Below, piece after piece: positions 1 through 4,840 of a stretch of 9,006 bases of DNA. Within the stretch, counting starts at the first letter, position 1. Every line of letters begins with the position of its first letter. A program made the position numbers and the translations under genes. Source of the stretch: Candidatus Peregrinibacteria bacterium (GTDB lineage: Bacteria; Patescibacteriota; Gracilibacteria; UM-FILTER-43-11); the NCBI GenBank assembly GCA_016220125.1, contig JACRIF010000060.1, positions 1 to 9,006 on the forward strand, in the 5' to 3' direction. Below the pieces are notes generated by a model. That model was not told the origin of the DNA. It saw only the letters and a program-made list of their open reading frames with translations, and did no database searches.

Positions 1-60
1 ACAGTCGTCATTAATAAGGGTAAATTTTTTATTTTTTATGATTTTTGGGGAAAATTTCAT
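1..60 (-). CDS. possible 5' end of a minus-strand gene (partial)
   Basis: An ATG at 60-58 on the minus strand opens a frame that runs 20 codons to the window edge without a stop. Its residues include KNKKFTLINDDC. The pattern of a short beta strand followed by a D-C pair recalls the N-terminus of N4/N6 DNA methyltransferases (consensus near LINGDCLE, before the DPPY motif), but 20 residues cannot establish this. There is no Shine-Dalgarno sequence, as for most genes here. The AT-rich composition would suit an acquired restriction-modification gene. The frame may also be chance. Confidence 0.22.
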   Translation of the reverse strand, partial: MKFSPKIIKNKKFTLINDDC

Positions 61-186
61 AGGTCAATTATTCAGTTCATTAACCATGCTGACGATAATA
101 CCTTAAGTTAGTAGTGGGAAATAGAAAAGGACATAGTGGTAATTTACAAAATTTGATCCAAATATGTCGGCATCAAAAAAATAAGT
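1..186. other. AT-rich edge segment
   Basis: About 29% G+C over positions 1-180, against roughly 60% inside the neighbouring genes. It lies downstream of mltG. No RNA gene or convincing terminator hairpin is visible; a run of seven T's follows the mltG stop on the minus strand but has no stem before it. The plus strand also has an open frame from the window edge to a TAG at 109-111, but its sequence is not recognisable. The shift in composition could mark a different, perhaps acquired, neighbour beyond the left edge. Confidence 0.5.
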
Positions 187-1179
187 TTATAGATACCTCC
201 TCTTGTTCTCATTATGCTCCTCCAGCGTCTTCCCGTAGTGCACCTGCCCATCGGAACCGTGCAGGTAGTATAGGTACGATGACGCTTTCGGGTAAATGGC
301 AGACCGGATGCTGGAAATATGGGGGTTGCTGATGGGTGTCGGGGGCAGGCCGCGGTATTTGCGGGTGTTGTAGGGCGAGTCGGTCTGGAGCTCGTCGTAG
401 GTGAGTCCGCCTTTGGTTCGACCCAGGGCGTAGAGGATGGTGGCATCCGCCCCAAGGCCGATGCCGTTGTCGAAGCGCTTCCAGAGGATCCCCGCGATGG
501 TGGGTCGTTCGGCGTCGTCGCGTTCTTCGCGCTCCACGATCGAGGCCATCTTGATCACGTCCTGTAGGCTGTGTTGGCCGTCTTTGATGGCTTTCAGGTC
601 TTCGGCCGTCAATTTGGATTCGAGGGTGCCAACTAAGCGGGAAATAAAGGCCTCATCCGAGTAGCTTCCGGCATCCACAAAATAGGTGTCGGGGTAAAGA
701 TAGCCTTCGATGGAGCCTTTGATGGGAAGAATCGTGGATTTGAAGGTGCAGGTTTCCACGCATTTCACGAAGTTGTCGGCCGTGGTGAGACCGAGGGATT
801 CCAAATAGTCGCCGATCTGCCGCGCGGTCCAGCCTTCGAGCAGGGTCACGGCCAGTTCCGCGGATTTGCCTTCGACCAAAGCGCTCGCGATGGCGGGCAT
901 GTCATAATTTTCCATCAAAACAAAACGCCCGGCCTTGAGTTGGCCGGCCAAGCCGTTGGAGCGCAGGTACAATTTGAAAAAGAGGGGACTCTTGATGAGC
1001 CCTTTTTCCAAAAGCAGGTCGGCCACCGCATCGGCGGAGCTCCCCTTGGGGATGACAACGGTTACCCGCTGGTCAGAATCAGGATTCGCCTCGAAATTGA
1101 CCGCCGAGACGTACGACCGGTATGAAACATACCCTGTGACGACCAGGGCTCCGATGACGAAGAGGGAAATTTTTCTCAT
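187..1179 (-). CDS. mltG: endolytic murein transglycosylase MltG (YceG-like)
   Basis: This 330-residue membrane-anchored lytic transglycosylase cleaves nascent glycan strands and is thought to set their length. The N-terminus MRKISLFVIGALVV begins one membrane segment (about 4-20). Residues about 38-105 form the LysM-like subdomain. The catalytic YceG domain follows, with IEGYLYPDTY at 157-166 and MASIVEREE at 211-219, where E216 matches the catalytic glutamate of the family. The motifs YNTRKYRGLPPTPISNP (270-286) and SSIRSAIYP, and the C-terminal YYLHGSDG...EHNENKRRYL, are all characteristic. The frame stays open upstream to 1350, but that extra stretch is unlike MltG and would precede the membrane segment, so the ATG at 1179 is chosen. 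No Shine-Dalgarno sequence precedes it; the leader reads TTTAAAACAACC. Stop is TAA. It lies 208 bp downstream of the YbaB fusion gene on the same strand. Confidence 0.93.
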   Translation of the reverse strand: MRKISLFVIGALVVTGYVSYRSYVSAVNFEANPDSDQRVTVVIPKGSSADAVADLLLEKGLIKSPLFFKLYLRSNGLAGQLKAGRFVLMENYDMPAIASALVEGKSAELAVTLLEGWTARQIGDYLESLGLTTADNFVKCVETCTFKSTILPIKGSIEGYLYPDTYFVDAGSYSDEAFISRLVGTLESKLTAEDLKAIKDGQHSLQDVIKMASIVEREERDDAERPTIAGILWKRFDNGIGLGADATILYALGRTKGGLTYDELQTDSPYNTRKYRGLPPTPISNPHISSIRSAIYPKASSYLYYLHGSDGQVHYGKTLEEHNENKRRYL

Positions 1180-1186
1180 GGTTGTT

Positions 1187-1213
1187 TTAAATTTTGCGTA
1201 CGGAGTGAAACAT
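1187..1213 (-). promoter_or_regulatory. possible leader mini-ORF before mltG
   Basis: On the minus strand GGGAGGT is followed after a short spacer (CCC) by ATG and a frame MFHSVRKI ending in TAA, 7 nt before the mltG ATG and in another frame. It is the only strong SD-like sequence near a start apart from that of rpsU. The SD-to-ATG spacing is short, and the match could be chance. If used, translation of the mini-ORF could couple to or modulate mltG. Confidence 0.2.
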
Positions 1214-1233
1214 GGGACCTCCCTTACTTTTTC

Positions 1234-1262
1234 ATTCTCCCGCAGCTTTCGTGCGGGGGAAT
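1234..1262. other. GC-rich hairpin in the mltG upstream region
   Basis: Arms 1234-1244 (ATTCTCCCGCA) and 1252-1262 (TGCGGGGGAAT) pair over 11 positions with one G-T wobble around a 7-nt loop. No T-run follows on either strand (the minus strand continues GAAAAAGTAAGG), so it does not look like an intrinsic terminator. It would lie in the 5' leader of mltG or in a ybaB-mltG transcript, as an mRNA stability element or a regulatory structure. Confidence 0.5.
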
Positions 1263-1339
1263 CTCTGACACCCGCTGTCGCCGTGGCAAACAAAAGATTC
1301 TTCACTTCACGTTGTTTCGTTCTGAATGAAAAGAAAAAA

Positions 1340-1387
1340 CCACAATTCAAGCCACAATTCGGTCAACCATTCGGGCCACTATTCGAA
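1340..1387. repeat. four degenerate 12-bp tandem repeats at the end of the ybaB-like gene
   Basis: Units at 1340-1351, 1352-1363, 1364-1375 and 1376-1387 read CCACAATTCAAG, CCACAATTCGGT, CAACCATTCGGG and CCACTATTCGAA; all share the ATTC core. The array ends exactly at the stop codon of the YbaB fusion gene (1388). On the minus strand it is followed by TTTTTTCTTTTC, so the junction may also serve for transcript ending, though no hairpin is evident. Confidence 0.6.
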
Positions 1388-1960
1388 CTATTGTTGCCCA
1401 AACATCGCCCCAATGCCTTCCGCCCCGCCCATCGCCTCTTTCATTTTCTCGGCGCCGACCAGTTGCGACTTTTTGATGGCCTTGTTCGCGGCGTCCAAAA
1501 ACGATTTGGCGAGCGACGGATCCATGGGGATGGCGTCGGTGCCTTTCACCTCGATGAATTCCTGCTCCCCGTTGCAGGTGAGCACCACCGCGCCGGAATC
1601 GGCCTCGATGTGGATGTTTTTGAGTTGCTCCTTGATCTCTTTGGCCTGCTTTTGCAGGGTGTAGAGGTCGGGCTTGTTGCCACCGAACATCCCGCCCATC
1701 ACGCTTTTCATGCGTTCGGCCCCGATCTCCTGCGATTTTTTGACGGCCTTGTTGGCCGCCTCGACGAACGATTTGGCGAGCTTCGGATCCAATGGGGCCT
1801 GCTCGGTGCCCTTGGCCTCGAGGAAAAGCTGTTTGCCGTCGCACACAAGGGTGACGTTGTTGCTCGTGGCCTCGATGGTGATGCCCTTCAACTGTTTTTC
1901 AATCACTTTCGCCTGCTTTTGGATGTGGTAGAGGTCTTTGGCTTTGTCTAGGAATCCCAT
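1388..1960 (-). CDS. tandem YbaB/EbfC-family nucleoid-associated protein (two fused domains)
   Basis: YbaB/EbfC proteins are small (about 100-110 residues) dimeric DNA-binding proteins of the nucleoid. This 190-residue protein contains the family pattern twice: DLYHIQKQAK...IEA...C.G at 9-42 and DLYTLQKQAK...IEA...C.G at 98-131. Each is followed by LDP/MDP, LAKSF, AANKA.KKSQ, GAE.MK and MGG. Repeats 9-90 and 98-179 align without gaps and are identical at about 52 of 82 positions by eye. The fusion would make a covalent pseudo-dimer. Acidic-basic helices flank a central strand region in both halves. The start at 1960 has no SD (leader TTAAAACAAACCC); the stop is TAG. The gene is divergent from rpsU and upstream of mltG. 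In many bacteria ybaB lies between dnaX and recR; here dnaX is about 2.9 kb away. Family assignment is firm; the role is inferred from family. Confidence 0.85.
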   Translation of the reverse strand: MGFLDKAKDLYHIQKQAKVIEKQLKGITIEATSNNVTLVCDGKQLFLEAKGTEQAPLDPKLAKSFVEAANKAVKKSQEIGAERMKSVMGGMFGGNKPDLYTLQKQAKEIKEQLKNIHIEADSGAVVLTCNGEQEFIEVKGTDAIPMDPSLAKSFLDAANKAIKKSQLVGAEKMKEAMGGAEGIGAMFGQQ

Positions 1961-1988
1961 GGGTTTGTTTTAAGATTTAAGCCTGTTT

Positions 1989-2019
1989 ATAGTAGCACAA
2001 AAGCGCGGTTGAGGGTCAA
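1989..2019 (-). promoter_or_regulatory. putative promoter of the YbaB fusion gene
   Basis: On the minus strand TTGACC (2019-2014; five of six matches to the -35 consensus) is followed after 19 bp by TACTAT (1994-1989), which has an extended TGC just upstream. It lies about 30 bp before the ATG at 1960. The spacing is longer than ideal, and promoter rules in this lineage are unknown. Confidence 0.35.
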
Positions 2020-2026
2020 TCGATCA

Positions 2027-2085
2027 ATAGGGGATAGGGGCTAGGTGTTGGGTGATAGTGGCCTAATGGGTGATAGTGGCCTAAC
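2027..2085. repeat. heptameric repeats and an 18-bp duplication in the divergent intergenic region
   Basis: From 2027 the sequence runs in 7-bp steps: ATAGGGG, ATAGGGG, CTAGGTG, TTGGGTG, ATAGTGG. From 2050 an 18-bp unit GGGTGATAGTGGCCTAAT is repeated at 2068-2085 with one change in the last base. On the minus strand the heptamers read CCCCTAT/CACCTAG. The block separates the putative ybaB-like and rpsU promoters and leads directly into the 9-bp array that follows. Confidence 0.65.
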
Positions 2086-2120
2086 AAGCTAACGAAGCTA
2101 ACAAGCTAATGAAGCTAATT
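2086..2120. repeat. AAGCTAAYG tandem array, copy 1
   Basis: Four units: AAGCTAACG (2086-2094), AAGCTAAC (2095-2102, one base short), AAGCTAATG (2103-2111) and AAGCTAATT (2112-2120). The array is preceded by CCTAAC. The same unit and the same CCTAAC lead recur at 3962-4012. It ends 11 bp before the -35-like element of rpsU. Confidence 0.75.
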
Positions 2121-2131
2121 TCCAATTCCGT

Positions 2132-2159
2132 TTGCTTTTAGGGGAAAACACGATAGAAT
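2132..2159 (+). promoter_or_regulatory. putative rpsU promoter
   Basis: TTGCTT (2132-2137), a 16-bp spacer and TAGAAT (2154-2159, five of six matches to the -10 consensus). A start near 2166 would give a leader of about 37 nt carrying the Shine-Dalgarno sequence. The -35 match is weak. Confidence 0.35.
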
Positions 2160-2189
2160 TCATGGGCAGTCATTTTATTTTAAACCTTT

Positions 2190-2198
2190 AAAGGAGGT
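2190..2198 (+). promoter_or_regulatory. perfect Shine-Dalgarno sequence of rpsU
   Basis: AAAGGAGGT with GGAGG ending 5 nt before the ATG at 2203, an ideal spacing. It fixes the rpsU start. It is the only annotated gene in the window with a recognisable SD, which makes it a candidate site for bS21-dependent feedback on translation. Confidence 0.9.
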
Positions 2199-2202
2199 AA
2201 AC

Positions 2203-2406
2203 ATGATATACGCAACCAAAAAGCCGGGCGAGTCCAACGAACGCCTCATCAACCGCTTCAAGCAGGTGATGCAGCGCAGCCGGGTGATCATCAAGGCCAA
2301 GCAGGATCGCCTCGTGCACAAGCCGAAAAAGCGCCGCGTGCGAAACGCCGCTTTGATCCGCGCCAAGCACCGCGCCGAGAAGGCCCGCGAGAAGAACTAC
2401 GGTTAG
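2203..2406 (+). CDS. rpsU: 30S ribosomal protein bS21
   Basis: This 67-residue basic protein belongs to bS21, which sits near the 3' end of 16S rRNA (anti-SD region) on the small subunit platform. The N-terminal strand MIYATKKPGESNERLINRFK matches the family pattern, with E11/N12 and the RF.K segment, and is followed by a long basic helix with HKPKKRRVRNAALIRAKH. The C-terminus ends EKNYG. The length is typical. It is preceded by a perfect SD and a plausible promoter, and followed 86 bp later by der on the same strand, with a strong stem-loop between them. Stop is TAG. In Bacteroidota bS21 takes part in sequestering the anti-SD and rpsU keeps a strong SD; the arrangement here looks the same, but that link is inference. 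Confidence 0.95.
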   Translation: MIYATKKPGESNERLINRFKQVMQRSRVIIKAKQDRLVHKPKKRRVRNAALIRAKHRAEKAREKNYG

Positions 2407-2427
2407 TCCGAACCTAAGCCAATTCCG

Positions 2428-2481
2428 AAATCGACCCTCCTGACCTGGAATCGGAAAAATCCATCGGTCAGTGGTCGATTT
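2428..2481 (+). other. long two-part stem-loop between rpsU and der
   Basis: The outer arms 2428-2436 (AAATCGACC) and 2473-2481 (GGTCGATTT) form nine perfect pairs. After a 3-nt/1-nt internal loop the inner arms 2440-2445 (CTGACC) and 2466-2471 (GGTCAG) add six, and TGGA/TCCA (2446-2449 with 2460-2463) may add four more. The 3' arm runs into a short T-tract (ATTTTGTGTATT) and lies 11 nt before the der ATG. It could be a weak terminator or attenuator reducing read-through from rpsU, a processing site, or a structure exposing or hiding the SD-less der start. Confidence 0.65.
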
Positions 2482-2492
2482 TGTGTATTACT

Positions 2493-3953
2493 ATGAAGAT
2501 TCCCATCATTTCCATCATCGGAAAGCCGAATGTCGGCAAATCCACGCTGTTCAACCGGATCTCCGGCAAGCGCATCGCCATCACGACCGAGATCGCCGGC
2601 ACCACGCGCGACCGCATTTTCAATAAAATCGTGCATCCCGAGCTCGACTTTTTCATGGTCGACACGGGCGGAATCGAGGTGGGCGGGAAGGACGGTTCCA
2701 TCGAATCCAACATCCAGGCGCAGACGCGCATCGCCATGACCGAATCCGACCTGATCCTCTTTTTGGTCGACGCGCGCACCGATATGACGAAAGACGATCT
2801 GCACGCGGTCGAGCTGTTGCGAAAGCATTCCGGGCAGAAATCGGTGCTCCTCGTCGCCGGCAAATGCGACGGCCCCGTGGATAAATCCAAACTGGCCTCG
2901 CTCTACAAGCTCGGAATGGGGGAGCCGTTCCCGATCTCCGGCTTGCATGGTTTTGGCGTCGACAAGCTGGTCGCCGAGATCATCGCCCGCATGAAGGGGC
3001 GCCATTTCATCACCAAGGACAACCCCGAATACAAGATAGAGCAGGATTTCGCGGCCTCGCATCTGAATATCGCGCTGGTCGGAAGGCCGAATGTGGGCAA
3101 GTCCTCCATCGTGAATGCGTTGCTGAACCAGGAGAAGCTCATCGTTTCCGATATTCCCGGCACCACGCGCGACAGCGTGGATTCCACGGTTCAGCACAAT
3201 TTGAAACAGTACAATTTGGTCGACACGGCGGGATTGCGCCGGCACAAGAATGTGGATGTGGGCATCGAGCAGCTGAGCGTGATGCGCACGCTTTCCGCCA
3301 TCGAGCGTTGCGAGGTGGTCGTGCTGGTGCTCGACAGCCACGAGAAGGTGCTCGACCAGGACCAGCAGATCGCCAATCAGATTTTAAGGAGCAACAAGGG
3401 GGTGATCATCGTGGCCAACAAGTGGGACATCATTTTGAACACCAAGATGACCGAGGAGGTCCGCCAGTCGACCTACATCGGGTATTTGCAGAAAAAATTC
3501 GGCTTCATGCCCTGGGCGCCGGTGATTTTCACCTCGGCCAAGACCAAGAAAAATTTGACCCAGATTTTCGATCTGGCCGAAAGCATCAAGCTCGAGCAGC
3601 AGAAACGGGTGTCGACCGCCTCGCTGAACCATTGCGTCGAGCTCGCATGCGCCAAGCACCAGCCCACGGGATCCAAGACCACCCCGCCCAAGATTTTCTA
3701 TTCCACCCAGGTGGATGTGAACCCTCCGCGTTTCGCCTTTTTCGTGAACAAGCGGAAATTCTTCCACTTCTCGTTCATCCGCTACCTCGAACGCAAACTG
3801 CGCGACAAATTCGGCTTCGTGGGCACTCCGATTTTGATGGAATTCAAGGAGAAGGAAAGTCGCTACGCCGACAAGGAGCACAAGCGCCCCTCGCGCACCC
3901 AGCGACCCAAGAAATCGAAAAAGGAGAAGACCAAGTTCGAACGGAAACCGTAG
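2493..3953 (+). CDS. der: ribosome assembly GTPase Der (EngA)
   Basis: Der is a cytoplasmic double GTPase needed for 50S subunit assembly. The 486-residue protein has the full family layout. G domain 1: GKPNVGKS (10-17), GTTRD (36-40), DTGG (57-60), SG at the G5 position (149-150). G domain 2: GRPNVGKS (197-204), GTTRD (223-227), DTAG (244-247), NKWD (309-312), TSAK (347-350). A C-terminal KH-like domain follows (about 365-452), then a Lys/Arg-rich tail (455-486). The G4 motif of domain 1 reads GKCD (123-126) instead of NKxD: the base-contacting Asn is replaced by Gly. The ATG at 2493 is preferred over an in-frame TTG at 2481, which lies in the stem-loop. No SD; stop is TAG. Probably co-transcribed at least in part with rpsU. 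Confidence 0.96.
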   Translation: MKIPIISIIGKPNVGKSTLFNRISGKRIAITTEIAGTTRDRIFNKIVHPELDFFMVDTGGIEVGGKDGSIESNIQAQTRIAMTESDLILFLVDARTDMTKDDLHAVELLRKHSGQKSVLLVAGKCDGPVDKSKLASLYKLGMGEPFPISGLHGFGVDKLVAEIIARMKGRHFITKDNPEYKIEQDFAASHLNIALVGRPNVGKSSIVNALLNQEKLIVSDIPGTTRDSVDSTVQHNLKQYNLVDTAGLRRHKNVDVGIEQLSVMRTLSAIERCEVVVLVLDSHEKVLDQDQQIANQILRSNKGVIIVANKWDIILNTKMTEEVRQSTYIGYLQKKFGFMPWAPVIFTSAKTKKNLTQIFDLAESIKLEQQKRVSTASLNHCVELACAKHQPTGSKTTPPKIFYSTQVDVNPPRFAFFVNKRKFFHFSFIRYLERKLRDKFGFVGTPILMEFKEKESRYADKEHKRPSRTQRPKKSKKEKTKFERKP

Positions 3954-3967
3954 TTTGTTCTCCTAAC

Positions 3968-4012
3968 AAGCTAATGAAGCTAATGAAGCTAACGAAGCTA
4001 GTGAAGCTAGCT
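3968..4012. repeat. AAGCTAAYG tandem array, copy 2
   Basis: Five 9-bp units: AAGCTAATG twice, then AAGCTAACG, AAGCTAGTG and AAGCTAGCT (3968-3976 through 4004-4012), preceded by CCTAAC at 3962-3967. It fills the convergent gap between der and the DsbA-like gene, and its last two bases overlap the stop codon of the latter (4011-4013). Same unit as the array at 2086-2120. Confidence 0.8.
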
Positions 4013-4580
4013 ATTTGATGCTCTTCACATACCCCTCGAATGCCTCGCGGGTGGTGAATTGAACGAGCTTGCCGTTCACATAGATCGAAGGGGTGTAGCT
4101 GACTCCGCGTTCGTTGCCGTCGTTGAGGTCGGCCCTCACGCGGTCGGCGGTCTGGTTCGCATCGAGGCATTTGGCAAAGGCGGTGGTGTCGAGGCTGAGG
4201 GATCGCGCCATCTCCTTCAATTTTTCCTCGGTCAGGTTGGTGTGGTTCTGGTAGGCGAGGTCGCCGTATTCCCAAAATTTGCCCTGATCGTTGGCGCATT
4301 CGGCCGCCACGCCCGCGCGGAAGGCGTTTTCGTGCTGGGAAAGCGGGAAGTGGTGGAAGGTGAGGCGCGCCCGTTCCGGGTTGGCGCGGACAAAATCCTC
4401 GACTTGCGGGCTCACTTGCGCGCAGGCCGGGCACTGGAAGTCGGAGAAGAGGTCGAGGGTGACCGGGGAACCCACGTTGCCGAGGGTGGCCCGGGGTGTT
4501 TTGAGTGCGTCCGACGGCGTGCAGGCCGAAAGGAGGATGAGGGAGGCAACAAGCAAAAAGGTTTTGGAAAGATTTTTCAT
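4011..4580 (-). CDS. DsbA-like thiol-disulfide oxidoreductase lipoprotein (Thioredoxin_4 type)
   Basis: A 189-residue extracytoplasmic thiol oxidoreductase. The N-terminus MKNLSKTFLLVASLILLSAC is a lipoprotein signal peptide with lipobox LSAC and lipidated C20. The thioredoxin-like domain with helical insert follows: TLDLFSDFQCPAC (41-53) holds the active site C50-P-A-C53, FHHFPLSQHENAFRAGVAAECA (75-96) is typical of DsbA/Thioredoxin_4 proteins, and SYTPSIYVNGK (161-171) gives the cis-proline loop (T163-P164). It would oxidise or isomerise secreted and surface proteins from the outer face of the membrane; a VKOR/DsbB partner is not in the window. The frame extends upstream to 4745, but the signal peptide fixes the start at 4580. 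No SD; stop is TAG. A weak promoter-like pair lies upstream (TTGTTT at 4640-4635, TAAGTT at 4617-4612, 17-bp spacer). Divergent from dnaX, convergent with der. Confidence 0.9.
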   Translation of the reverse strand: MKNLSKTFLLVASLILLSACTPSDALKTPRATLGNVGSPVTLDLFSDFQCPACAQVSPQVEDFVRANPERARLTFHHFPLSQHENAFRAGVAAECANDQGKFWEYGDLAYQNHTNLTEEKLKEMARSLSLDTTAFAKCLDANQTADRVRADLNDGNERGVSYTPSIYVNGKLVQFTTREAFEGYVKSIK

Positions 4581-4655
4581 GGAAGGGTGTGATATTGGAT
4601 TTGTATTGGATAACTTATCAAAAAAAACAAAAACAAACAATCTCCCCATAGTTGT

Positions 4656-4731
4656 TTGATAGTTTCTCCCCTTGCCAAGGGGGAGTACCCGCCTTGGGCG
4701 GGGGAGGGGGTCCCCTGGGATTGATAATTTC
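4656..4731. repeat. GC-rich palindromic element flanked by imperfect direct repeats (REP/MITE-like)
   Basis: Hairpin 1 is CTCCCCTTG (4666-4674) against CAAGGGGGAG (4676-4685) with one extra G. Hairpin 2 is CCCGCC-TTG-GGCGGG (4688-4702), perfect. AGGGG/CCCCT at 4705-4716 adds a third palindrome. TTGATAGTTTC (4656-4666) and TTGATAATTTC (4721-4731) flank the core as direct repeats matching at 10 of 11 positions. The element lies in the divergent region between the DsbA-like gene and dnaX. It resembles bacterial REP/palindromic-unit elements; that this is a dispersed family is inference. Confidence 0.55.
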
Positions 4732-4840
4732 CACCAAAATCCCAATTGTCTAAAACCCTGGGTTCTGATAACTTTAATTCAAATAAAATTCAACGAAAAG
4801 GTTCGGTTGGATTTATTCGTGTATCCTCTAGTAACGCCCC

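Noticed and set aside
1180..1350. 57-residue N-terminal extension of mltG
   Set aside because: It would place unrelated sequence before the membrane anchor, and it covers a hairpin and part of a repeat array.
935..1951. 338-aa plus-strand open frame
   Set aside because: It lies antisense to mltG and the YbaB fusion, both of which have clear family motifs; its translation is low-complexity and without recognisable domains.
2481..2492. TTG start of der four codons upstream
   Set aside because: No SD and it lies at the end of the stem-loop; the ATG at 2493 matches the usual Der N-terminus.
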